From the NCBI GenBank assembly GCA_964036045.1, contig OZ038382.1, forward strand, positions 40,626,090-40,690,089: 64,000 nt of DNA, written 5' to 3'. The DNA comes from Eutreptiella sp. 'Long Island Sound 2002'. Lineage: Eukaryota; Euglenozoa; Euglenophyceae; Eutreptiales; Eutreptiaceae. Both the position numbers and the translations under genes were made by a program. The notes below the pieces were generated by a model. The model ran no database searches. It worked only from the letters and a program-made list of their open reading frames with translations, and was not told the DNA's origin. Shown one piece after another: positions 1 to 11,888 of the stretch; the stretch's first letter is position 1; each line of letters begins with the position of its first letter.

Positions 1-2512
1 ATTGCAGCTCCCCCTTCAGGGTTCCGGGAAGGCATTAGGCGACAATTTAGAAGGGGCATGTTCCATATTTTTGCAAAAAAGTTTCATTTTGGTACGCCAC
101 ATTTATTGGATTTTCAGGTTGCTGTGTGGTCGTTGGCTAGGCTGTACGCGTGCTTTCGTAAAGTGGCACCTTTGGCCCTACCCGTTGAAGTTTTCGCTCT
201 GGTCCACTGCCACCACACCCCCCCACTGCCATTGCACCCCCCGCCACCCCCGCGCGCGCGCCCGCTCGCCTCGTCTCGTCAAGCCAAGGCATGGCTAGCC
301 TGGCTTGGCATGGTATGGTATGGTATGGCTTGGTGCGAGAGCCAAGTGCTTTCATAATGAAGTGCGGTGATACTTGCCGGCACAATATCTCAAAATTGAA
401 TTCGGGACTTTCTGTCAAGTTATTGCAGCTCCCCCTTCAGGGTTCCGGGAGGGCATTAGGCGACAATTTAGAAGGGGCATGTTCCATATTTTTGCAAAAA
501 TGTTTCATTTTGGTACGCCACATTTATTGGATTTTCAGGTTGCTGTGTGGTGGTTGGCTAGGCTGTACGCGTGCTTTCGTAAAGTGGCACCTTTGGCCCT
601 ACCCGCTGAAGTTTTCGCTCTGGTCCACTGCCACCACACACCCACACTGCCATTGCACCCCCCGCCACCCCCGCGCGCGCGCTCGCTCGCCTCGTCTCGT
701 CAAGCCAAGGCATGGCTGGCTTGGCTTGGCATGGTATGGTATGGTATGGCTTGGTGCGAGAGCCAAGTGCTTTCATAATGAAGTGCGGTGATACTTGGCG
801 ACACAATATCTCAAAATTGAATGCGGGACTTTCTGTCAAGTTATTGCAGCTCCCCCTTCAGGGTTCCGGGAAGGCATTAGGCGACAATTTAGAAGGGGCA
901 TGTTCCATATTTTTGCAAAAAGGTTTCATTTTGGTACGCCACATTTATTGGAATTTCAGGTTGCTGCGTGGTGGTTTGCTAGGCTGTACGCGTGCTTTCG
1001 TAAAGTGGCACCTTTGGCCCTACCCGTTGAAGTTTTCGCTCTGGTCCACTGCCACCACACACCCACACTGCCATTGCACCCCCCGCCACCCCCCCGAGCG
1101 CTCGCTCGCCTCGTCTCGTCAAGCCAAGGCATGGCTGGCTTGGCTTGGCATGGTATGGTATGGCTTGGTGTGAGAGCCAGGCCCTTTCATAATGAAGTGC
1201 GGTGATACTTGCCGACACAATACCTCAAAATTGAATTCGGGACTTGCAGTCAAGTTTTTGCAGCTCCCCCTTCAGGGTCCCGGGAAGGCATTAGGCGACA
1301 ATTTGGAAGGGGCATGTTCCATATTTTGGCAATAAAGTTTCATTTTGGTACGCCACATTTATTGGATTTTCAGGTTGCTGTGTGGTCGTTGGCTAGGCTG
1401 TACGCGTGCTTTCGTAAAGTGGCACCTTTGGCCCTACCCGTTGAAGTTTTCGCTCTGGTCCACTGCCACCACACCCCCCCACTGCCATTGCACCCCCCGC
1501 CATCCCCGCGCGCGCGCCTGCTCGCCTCCTCTCGTCAAGCCAAGGCATGGCTGGCCTGGCTTGGCATGGTATGGTATGGTATGGCTTGGTGCGAGAGCCA
1601 AGTGCTTTCATAATGAAGTGCGGTGATACTTGCCGGCACAATATCTCAAAATTGAATTCGGGACTTTCTGTCAAGTTATTGCAGCTCCCCCTTCAGGGTT
1701 CCGGGAGGGCATTAGGCGACGCTTTAGAAGGGGCATGTTCCATATTTTTGCAAAAATGTTTCATTTTGGTACGCCACATATATTGGATTTTCAGGTTGCT
1801 GTGTGGTGGTTGGCTAGGCTGTACGCGTGCTTTCGTAAAGTGGCACCTTTGGCCCTACCCGCTGAAGTTTTCGCTCTGGTCCACTGCCACCACACACCCA
1901 GACTGCCATTGCACCCCCCGCCACCCCCGCGCGCGCGCTCGCTCGCCTCGTCTCGTCAAGCCAAGGCATGGCTGGCTTGGCTTGGCATGGTATGGTATGG
2001 TATGGCTTGGTGCGAGAGCCAAGTGCTTTCATAATGAAGTGCGGTGATACTTGGCGACACAATATCTCAAAATTGAATTCGGGACTTTCTGTCAAGTTAT
2101 TGCAGCTCCCCCTTCAGGGTTCCGGGAAGGCATTAAGCGACAATTTAGAAGGGGCATGTTCCATATTTTTGCAAAAAAGTTTCATTTTGGTACGCCACAT
2201 TTATTGGAATTTCAGGTTGCGGCGTGGTGGTTTGCTAGGCTGTACGCGTGCTTTCGTAAAGTGGCACCTTTGGCCCTACCCGTTGAAGTTTTCGCTCTGG
2301 TCCACTGCCACCACACACCCACACTGCCATTGCACCCCCCGCCACCCCCCCGAGCGCTCGCTCGCCTCGTCTCGTCAAGCCAAGGCATGGCTGGCTTGGC
2401 TTGGCATGGTATGGTATGGCTTGGTGTGAGAGCCAGGCCCTTTCATAATGAAGTGCGGTGATACTTGCCGACACAATACCTCAAAATTGAATTCGGGACT
2501 TGCAGTCAAGTT
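1..2512 (-). repeat. Higher-order repeat: two copies of a 1,256-bp trimer
   Basis: Copies at 1-1256 and 1257-2512 each contain three subtypes in the same order: one with TGTGGTCG (near 124 and 1380), one with TGTGGTGG (near 545 and 1800), and a 414-bp one with GTGGTTTGC (near 970 and 2226). A further dimer of the second and third subtypes follows at 2513-3347. The subtype order shows amplification of multi-unit blocks rather than single units. Confidence 0.85.
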
Positions 2513-3679
2513 TTTGCAGCTCCCCCTTCAGGGTCCCGGGAAGGCATTAGGCGACAATTTAGAAGGGGCATGTTCCATATTTTTGCAAAAATGTTTCATT
2601 TTGGTACGCCACATTTATTGGATTTTCAGGTTGCTGTGTGGTGGTTGGCTAGGCTGTACGCGTGCTTTCGTAAAGTGGCACCTTTGGCCCTACCCGCTGA
2701 AGTTTTCGCTCTGGTCCACTGCCACCACACACCCACACTGCCATTGCACCCCCCGCCACCCCTGCGCGCGCGCTCGCTCGCCTCGTCTTGTCAAGCCAAG
2801 GCATAGCTGGCTTGGCTTGGCATGGTATGGTATGGTATGGCTTGGTGCGAGAGCCAAGTGCTTTCATAATGAAGTGCGGTGATACTTGGCGACACAATAT
2901 CTCAAAATTGAATTTGGGACTTTCTGTCAAGTTATTGCAGCTCCCCCTTCAGGGTTCCGGGAAGGCATTAGGCGACAATTTAGAAGGGGCATGTTCCATA
3001 TTTTTGCAAAAAAGTTTCATTTTGGTACGCCACATTTATTGGAATTTCAGGTTGCTGCGTGGTGGTTTGCTAGGCTGTACGCGTGCTTTCGTAAAGTGGC
3101 ACCTTTGGCCCTACCCGTTGAAGTTTTCGCTCTGGTCCACTGCCACCACACACCCACACTGCCATTGCACCCCCCGCCACCCCCCCGAGCGCTCGCTCGC
3201 CTCGTCTCGTCAAGCCAAGGCATGGCTGGCTTGGCTTGGCATGGTATGGTATGGCTTGGTGTGAGAGCCAGGCCCTTTCATAATGAAGTGCGGTGATACT
3301 TGCCGACACAATACCTCAAAATTGAATTCGGGACTTGCAGTCAAGTTTTTGCAGCTCCCCCTTCAGGGTCCCGGGAAGGCATTAGGCGACAATTTGGAAG
3401 GGGCATGTTCCATATTTTGGCAAAAAAATTTCATTTTGGTACGCCACATTCATTGGATTTTCAGGTTGCTGCTTGGTGGTTTGCTAGGCTGTACGCGTGC
3501 TTTCGTAAAGTGGCACCTTTGGCCCTGCCCGTTGAAGTTCTCGCTCTGGTCCACTGCCACCGCACACCCACACTGCCATTGCACCCCCCGCCACCCCCGC
3601 GCGCGCGCTCGCTCGCCTCGTCTCGTCAAGCCAAGGCATGGCGGGCTTGGCTTGGCATGGTATGGTATGGCTTGGTGCA
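1..3679 (-). repeat. Satellite array, segment 1 (about 421-bp units, inverted relative to the rest)
   Basis: Head-to-tail tandem units start at 1, 422, 843, 1257, 1678, 2099, 2513, 2934 and 3348; the last is cut at 3679. Most units are 421 bp. Those starting at 843, 2099 and 2934 are 414 bp: they have one TATGG pentamer fewer and a shorter GC run (CCCCCGAGCG in place of the alternating CGCGCG stretch). The units read as the reverse complement of those after 3680, hence the minus strand given here. By eye, units differ from each other by a few percent. Several overlapping open frames of 93 to 166 codons run through each unit in different frames. None looks like a gene, because the same DNA is open in three or more frames and the unit length is not a multiple of three. 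I see no promoter, RNA gene or host gene here. Confidence 0.95.
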
Positions 3680-3687
3680 GTGGACCA
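3672..3687. other. Satellite inversion junction
   Basis: Up to about 3679 the sequence follows one orientation (CTTGGTGC, normally continued by GAGAGCC). From about 3680 it continues as AGTGGACCAGAGCG, which belongs to the opposite orientation and normally follows GTGGC. The two sides share only GC at the breakpoint. The break falls at different phases of the unit on the two sides, so it is not a simple palindrome centre. No foreign DNA is inserted. A chimeric read or assembly join cannot be excluded from sequence alone. Confidence 0.9.
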
Positions 3688-5152
3688 GAGCGCAAACTTC
3701 AACGGGTAGGGCCAAAGGTGCCACTTTACGAAAGCAGGCGTACAGCCTAGCCAACCACCACACAGCAACCTGAAAATCCAATAAATGTAGCGTACCAAAG
3801 TGAAACTGTTTTGCAAAAATATGGAACATCCCTTTTCTAAATTGTCACCTAATGCCTTCCCGGAACCCTGAAGGGGGAGCTGCAATAACTTGACAGAAAG
3901 TCCCGAATTCAATTTTGAGATATTGTGTCGGCAAGTATCACCGCACTTCATTATGAAAGCACCTGGTCCTCGCACCAAGCCATACCATACCATACCATGC
4001 CAAGCCAAGCCAACCATGCCTTGGCTTGACGAGACCAGGCGAGCGAGCGCGCGCGCAGGGGTGGCGGGGGGTGCAATGGCAGTGTGGGTGTGTGGTGGCA
4101 GTGGACCAGAGCGAAAACTTGAACGGGTAGGGCCAAAGGTGCCACTTTACGAAAGCACGTGTACAGCCTAGCCAACCACCACGCAGCAACCTGAAAATCC
4201 AATAAATGTGGCGTACCAAAATGAAACTTTTTTGCAAAAATATGGAACATGCCCCTTCTAAAGTGTCGTCTAATGCCTTCCCGGAACCCTGAAGGGGGAG
4301 CTGCAATAACTTGACAGAAAGTCCCGAATTCAATTTTGAGATATTGTGTCGGCAAGTATCACCGCACTTCATTATGAAAGCACCTGGCCCTCGCACCAAG
4401 CCATACCATACCATACCATGCCAAGCCAAGCCAGCCATGCCTTGGCTTGACGAGACGAGGCGAGCGAGCGCGCGTGCAGGGGTGGCGGGGGGTGCAATGG
4501 CAGTGTGGATGTGTGGTGGCAGTGGACCAGAGCGAAAATTTCAACTGACAGGGCCAAAGGTGCCACTTTACGAAAGCACGCGTACAGCCTAGCCAACCAC
4601 CACGCAGCAACCTGAAAATCCAATAAATGTGGCGTACCAAAATGAAACTTTTTTGCAAAGATATGGGGCATGCCCCTTCTAAATTGTCGCCTAATGCCTT
4701 CCCGGAACCCTGAAGGGGGAGCTGCAATAACTTGACAGAAAGTCCCGAATTCAATTTTGAGATATTGTGTCGGCAAGTATCACCGCACTTCATTATGAAA
4801 GCACCTGGCCCTCGCACCAAGCCATACCATACCATACCATGCCAAGCCAAGCCAGCCATGCCTTGGCTTGACGAGACGAGGCGAGCGAGCGCGCGTGCAG
4901 GGGTGGCGGGGGGTGCAATGGCAGTGTGGGTGTGTGGTGGCAGTGGACCAGAGCGAAAATTTCAACGGACAGGGCCAAAGGTGCCACTTTACGAAAGCAC
5001 GCGTACAGCCTAGCCAACCACCACGCAGCAACCTGAAAATCCAATAAATGTGGCGTACCAAAATGAAACTTTTTTGCAAAGATATGGGGCATGCCCCTTC
5101 TAAATTCTCGTCTAATGCCTTTCCGGAACCCTGAAGGGGGAGCTGCAATAAC

Positions 5153-7678
5153 TTGACAGAAAGTCCCGAATTCAATTTTGAGATATTGTGTCGGCAAGTA
5201 TCGCCGCACCTTATTATGAAAGCACCTGGCTCTCGCACCAAGCCATACCATACCATACCATGCCAAGCCAAGCCAGCCATGCCTTGGCTTGACGAGACGA
5301 GGCGAGCGAGCGCGCGCGCGGGGGTGGCGGGGGGTGCAATGGCAGTGTGGGTGTGTGGTGGCAGTGGACCAGAGCGAAAGTTTCAACGGGTAGGGCCAAA
5401 GGTGCCACTTTACGAAAGCACGCGTACAGCCTAGCCAACCACCACGCAGCAACCTGAAAATCCAATAAATGTGGCGTACCAAAATGAAACTTTTTTGCAA
5501 AAATATGGAACATGCCCCTTCTAAATTGTCGTCTAATGCCTTCCTGGAACCCTGAATGGGGAGCTGCAATAATTTGACAGAAAGTCCCGAATTCAATTTT
5601 GAGATATTGTGTCGGCAAGTATCACCGCACTTCATTATGAAAGCACTTGGCTCTCGCACCAAGCAATACCATACCATACCATGCCAAGCCAAGCCAGCCA
5701 TGCCTTGGCTTGACGAGACGAGGCGAGCGAGCGCGCGCGCGGGGGTGGCGAGTGGTGCAATGGCAGTCCGGGTGTGTGGTGGCAGTGGACCAGAGCGAAA
5801 ACTTCAACGGGAAGGGCCAAAGGTGCCACTTTACGAAAGCACGCGTACAGCCTAGCCAACCACCACACAGCAACCTGAAAATCCAATAAATGTGGCGTAC
5901 CAAAATGAAACTTTTTTGCAAAAATATGGAACATGCCCCTTCTAAATTCTCGTCTAATGCCTTCCCGGAACCCTGAAGGGGGAGCTGCAATAACTTGACA
6001 GAAAGTCCCGAATTCAATTTTGAGATATTGTGTCGGCAAGTATCACCGCACTTCATTATGAAAGCACCTGGCTCTCGCACCAAGCCATACCATACCATAC
6101 CATGCCAAGCCAAGCCAGCCATGCCTTGGCTTGACGAGACGAGGCGAGCGAGCGCGCGCGCAGGGGTGGCGGGGGGTGCAATGGCAGTGTGGGTGTGTGG
6201 TGGCAGTGGACCGGAGCGAAAATTTCAAAGGGCAGGGCCAAAGGTGCCACTTTACGACAGCACGCGTACAGCCTAGCCTACCACCACGCAGCAACCTGAA
6301 AAACCAATAAATGTAGCGTACCAAAATGAAGCTTTTTGGCAAAAATATGGAACATGCCCCTTCTAAATTCTCGTCTAATCCCTTCCCGGAACCCTGAAGG
6401 GGGAGCTGCAATAACTTGACAGAAAGTCCCGAATTCAATTTTGAGATATTGTGTCGGCAAGTATCGCCGCACCTTATTATGAAAGCACCTGGCTCTCGCA
6501 CCAAGCCATACCATACCATACCATGCCAAGCCAAGCCAGCCATGCCTTGGCTTGACGAGACGAGGCGAGCGAGCGCGCGCGCGGGGGTGGCGGGTGGTGC
6601 AATGGCAGTGTGGGTGTGTGGTGGCAGTGGACCAGAGCGAAAGTTTCAACGGGTAGGGCCAAAGGTGCCACTTTACGAAAGCACGCGTACAGCCTAGCCA
6701 ACCACCACGCAGCAACCTGAAAATCCAATAAATGTGGCGTACCAAAATGAAACTTTTTTGCAAAAATATGGAACATGCCCCTTCTAAATTCTCGTCTAAT
6801 GCCTTCCCGGAACTCTGAATGGGGAGCTGCAATAACTTGACAGAAAGTCCCGAATTCAATTTTGAGATATTGTGTCGGCAAGTATCACCGCACTTCATTA
6901 TGAAAGCACTTGGCTCTCGCACCAAGCAATACCATACCATACCATGCCAAGCCAAGCCAGCCATGCCTTGGCTTGACGAGACGAGGCGAGCGAGCGCGCG
7001 CGCGGGGGTGGCGGGTGGTGCAATGGCAGTGTGGGTGTGTGGTGGCAGTGGACCAGAGCGAGAACTTCAACGGGCAGGGCCAAAGGTGCCACTTTACGAA
7101 AGCACGCGTACAGCCTAGCCAACCACCACACAGCAACCTGAAAATCCAATAAATGTGGCGTACCAAAATGAAACTTTTTTGCAAAAATATGGAACATACC
7201 CCTTCTAAATTCTCGTCTAATGCCTTCCCGGAACCCTGAAGGGGGAGCTGCAATAACTTGACACAAAGTCCCGAATTCAATTTTGAGATATTGTGTCGGC
7301 AAGTATCACCGCACTTCATTATGAAAGCACCTGGCTCTCGCACCAAGCCATACCATACCATACCATGCCAAGCCAAGCCAGCCATGCCTTGGCTTGACGA
7401 GACGAGGCGAGCGAGCGCGCGCGCAGGGGTGGCGGGGGGTGCAATGGCAGTGTGGGTGTGTGGTGGCAGTGGACCAGAGCGAAAATTTCAAAGGGCAGGG
7501 CCAAAGGTGCCACTTTACGAAAGCACGCGTACAGCCTAGCCTACCACCACGCAGCAACCTGAAAATCCAATAAATGTAGCGTACCAAAATGAAGCTTTTT
7601 GGCAAAAATATGGAACATGCCCCTTCTAAATTCTCGTCTAATGCCTTCCCGGAACCCTGAAGGGGGAGCTGCAATAAC
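5153..7678 (+). repeat. Higher-order repeat: two copies of a 1,263-bp trimer
   Basis: Copies are 5153-6415 and 6416-7678. Shared rare variants at the same offset support the pairing: CACCTTATTATG near 5207 and 6470, and CCAAGCAATACC near 5660 and 6923. Confidence 0.8.
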
Positions 7679-10600
7679 TTGACAGAAAGTCCCGAATTCA
7701 ATTTTGAGATATTGTGTCGGCAAGTATCACCGCACTTCATTATGAAAGCACCTGGCTCTCGCACCAAGCCATACCATACCATACCATGCCAAGCCAAGCC
7801 AGCCATGCCTTGGCTTGACGGGAAGAGGCGAGCGAGCGCGCGCGCAGGGGTGGCGGGGGGTGCAATGGCAGTGTGGGTGTGTGGTGGCAGTGGACCAGAG
7901 CGAAAATTGCAACGGGCAGGGCCAAAGGTGCCACTTTACGAAAGCACGCGTACAGCCTAGCCAACCACCACGGAGCAACCTGAAAATCCAATAAATGTGG
8001 CGTACCAAAATGAAACTTTTTTGCAAAAATATGGAACATGCCCCTTCTAAATTGTCGCCTAATGCCTTCCCGGAACCCTGAAGAAGAAGCTGCAATAAAT
8101 TGACAAAAACTCTCGAATTCAATTTTGAGATATTGTGTCGGCAAGTATCACCGCACTTCATTATGAAAGCACCTGGCTCTCGCACCAAGCCATACCATAC
8201 CATACCATGCCAAGCCAAGCCAGCCATGCCTTGGCTTGACGAGACGAGGCGAGCGAGCGCGCGCGCAGGGGTGGCGGGGGGTGCAATGGCAGTGTGGGTG
8301 TGTGGTGGCAGTGGACCAGAGCGAAAATTGCAACGGGCAGGGCCAAAGGTGCCACTTTACGAAAGCACGCGTACAGCCTAGCCAACCACCATGCAGCAAC
8401 CTGAAAATCCAATAAATGTGGCGTACCAAAATGAAACTTTTTTGCAAAAATATGGAACATGCCTCTTCTAAATTCTCGTCTAATGCCTTCCCGGAACCCT
8501 GAAGGGGGAGCTGCAATAACTTGACAGAAAGTCCCGAATTCAATTTTGAGATATTGTGTCAGCAAGTATCACCGCACTTCATTATGAAAGCACCTGGCTC
8601 TCGCACCAAGCCATACCATACCATACCATGCCAAGCCAAGCCAGCTATGCCTTGGCTTGACGAGACGAGGCGAGCGAGCGCGCGCGCAGGGGTGGCGGGG
8701 GGTGCAATGGCAGTGTGGGTGTGTGGTGGCAGTGGACCAGAGCGAAAATTTCAACAGGCAGGGCCAAAGGTGCCACTATACGAAAGCACGCGTACAGCCT
8801 AGCCAACCACCACGCAGCAACCTGAAAATCCAATAAATGTGGCGTACCAAAATGAAATTTTTTTGCAAAAATATGGAACATGCCCCTTCTAAATTCTCGT
8901 CTAATGCCTTCCCGGAACCCTGAAGGGGGAGCTGCAATAACTTGACAGAAAGTCCCGAATTCAATTTTGAGATATTGTGTCGGCAAGTATCGCCGCACTT
9001 CATTATGAAAGCACCTGGCTCTCGCACCAAGCCATACCATACCATACCATGCCAAGCCAAGCCAGCCATGCCTTGGCTTGACGAGACGAGGCGAGCGAGC
9101 GCGCGCGCGGGGGTGACGGGGGGTGCAATGGCAGTGTGGGTGTGTGGTGGCAGTGGACCAGAGCGAAAATTTCAAAGGGCAGGGCCAAAGGTGCCACTTT
9201 ACGAAAGCACGCGTACAGCCTACCCAACCACCACGCAGCAACCTGAAAATCCAATAAATGTGGCGTACCAAAATGAAGCTTTTTGGCAAAAATATGGAAC
9301 ATGCCCCTTCTAAATTGTCGCCTAATGCCTTCCCGGAACCCTGAAGAGGGAGCTGCAATAACTTGACAGAAAGTCCCGAATTCAATTTTGAGATATTGTG
9401 TCGGCAAGTATCACCGCACTTCATTATGAAAGCACCTGGCTCTCGCACCAAGCCATACCATACCATACCATGCCAAGCCAAGCCAGCCATGCCTTGGCTT
9501 GACGAGACGAGGCGAGCGAGCGCGCGCGCAGGGGTGGCGGGGGGTGCAATGGCAGTGTGGGTGTGTGGTGGCAGTGGACCAGAGTGAAAATTTCAACAGG
9601 CAGGGCCAAAGGTGCCACTTTACGAAAGCACGCGTACAGCCTAGCCAACCACCACGCAGCAACCTGAAATTCCAATAAATGTGGCGTACCAAAATGAAAC
9701 TTTTTTGCAAAAATATGGAACATGCCCCTTCTAAATTCTCGTCTAATGCCTTCCCGGAACCCTGAAGGGGGAGCTGCAATAACTTGACAGAAAGTCCCGA
9801 ATTCAATTTTGAGATATTGTGTCGGCAAGTATCACCGCACTTCATTATGAAAGCACCTGGCTCTCGCACCAAGCCATACCATACCATACCATGCCAAGCC
9901 AAGCCAGCCATGCCTTGGCTTGACGAGACGAGGCGAGCGAGCGCGCGCGCAGGGGTGGCGGGGGGTGCAATGGCAGTCTGGGTGTGTGGTGGCAGTGGAC
10001 CAGAGCGAAAATTTCAAAGGGCAGGGCCAAAGGTGCCACTTTACGAAAGCACGCGTACAGCCTAGCCAACCACCACGCAGCAACCTGAAAAACCAATAAA
10101 TGTGGCGTACCAAAATGAAACTTTTTTGCAAAAATATGGAACATCCCCCTTCTAAATTCTCGTCTAATGCCTTCCCGGAACTCTGAAGGGGGAGCTGCAA
10201 TAACTTGACAGAAAGTCCTGAATTCAATTTTGAGATATTGTGTCGGCAAGTATCACCGCACTTCATTATGAAAGCACTTGGCTCTCGCACGGAGCCATAC
10301 CATACCATACCATGCCAAGCCAAGCCAGCCATGCCTTGGCTTGACGAGACGAGGCGAGCGAGCGCGCGCGCGGGGGTGGCGGGTGGTGCAATGGCAGTGT
10401 GGGTGTGTGGTGGCAGTGGACCAGAGCGAAAACTTCAACGGGCAGGGCCAAAGGTGCCACTTTACGAAAGCACGCGTACAGCCTAGCCAACCACCACACA
10501 GCAACCCGAAAATCTAATAAATGTGGCGTACCAAAATGAAACTTTTTTGCAAAAATATGGAACATGCCCCTTCTAAATTCTCGTCTAATGCCTTCCCGGA

Positions 10601-11888
10601 ACCCTGAAGGGGGAGCTGCAATAACTTGACAGAAAGTCCCGAATTCAATTTTGAGATATTGTGTCGGCAAGTATCACCGCACTTCATTATGAAAGCACCT
10701 GGCTCTCGCACTAAGCCATACCATACCATACCATGCCAAGCCAAGCCAGCCATGCCTTGGCTTGACGAGACGAGGCGAGCGAGCGCGCGCGCAGGGGTGG
10801 CGGGGGGTGCAATGGCACTGTGGGTGTGTGGTGGCAGTGGACCAGAGCGAAAATTTCAAAGGGCAGGGCCAAAGGTGCCACTTTACGAAAGCACGCGTAC
10901 AGCCTAGCCAACCACCACGCAGCAACCTGAAAATCCAATAAATGTAGCGTAACAAAATGAAGCTTTTTGGCAAAAATATGGAACATGCCCCTTCTAAATT
11001 CTCGTCTAATGCCTTCCCGGAACCCTGAAGGGGGAGCTGCAATAACTTGACAGAAAGTCCCGAATTCAGTTTTGAGATATTGTGTCGGCAAGTATCACCG
11101 CACTTCATTATGAAAGCACCTGGCTCTGGCACCAAGCCATACCATACCATACCATGCCAAGCCAAGCCAGCCATGCCTTGGCTTGACGGGACGAGGCGAG
11201 CGAGCGCGCGCACAGGGGTGGCAGGGGGTGCAATGGCAGTGTGGGTGTGTGGTGGCAGTGGACCAGAGCGAAAATTGCAACGGGCAGGGCCAAAGGTGCC
11301 ACTTTACGAAAGCACGCGTACAGCCTAGCCAACCACCACGGAGCAACCTGAAAATCCAATAAATGTGGCGTACCAAAATGAAACTTTTTTGCAAAAATAT
11401 GGAACATGCCCCTTCTAAATTGTCGCCTAATGCCTTCCCGGAACCCTGAAGAAGAAGCTGCAATAAATTGACAAAAAGTCTCGAATTCAATTTTGAGATA
11501 TTGTGTCGGCAAGTATCACCGCACTTCATTATGAAAGCACCTGGCTCTCGCACCAAGCCATACCATACCATACCATGCCAAGCCAAGCCAGCCATGCCTT
11601 GGCTTGACGAGACGAGGCGAGCGAGCGCGCGCGCAGGGGTGGCGGGGGGTGCAATGGCAGTGTGGGTGTGTGGTGGCAGTGGACCAGAGCGAAAATTGCA
11701 ACGGGCAGGGCCAAAGGTGCCACTTTACGAAGGCACGCGTACAGCCTAGCCAACCACCACGCAGCAACCTGAAAATCCAATAAATGTGGCGTACCAAAAT
11801 GAAACTTTTTTGCAAAAATATGGAACATGCCCCTTCTAAATTCTCGTCTAATGCCTTCCCGGAACCCTGAAGGGGGAGCTGCAATAAC
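6837..11888 (+). repeat. Eight-unit duplication (offset 3,368 bp = 8 x 421)
   Basis: The block 6837-8520 recurs at 10205-11888. Diagnostic variants are GAAGAAGAAGCTGC near 8080 and 11448, GACGGGA-type or related changes in the same units, and a HindIII-creating GAAGCTTTTTGGC near 7590 and 10958. The offset is an exact multiple of 421, so no indels have accumulated between the copies. Confidence 0.7.

Noticed and set aside
3700-3760. CENP-B box
   Set aside because: I looked for the TTCGNNNNANNCGGG pattern around TTTCGTAAAGTGG and TTCAACGGG. Neither fits at the required positions.
4195-4215. AATAAA in each unit as polyadenylation signals, and TTTTCAGG on the other strand as splice acceptors
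   Set aside because: Short motifs repeated with the unit and no gene to serve. No supporting context.
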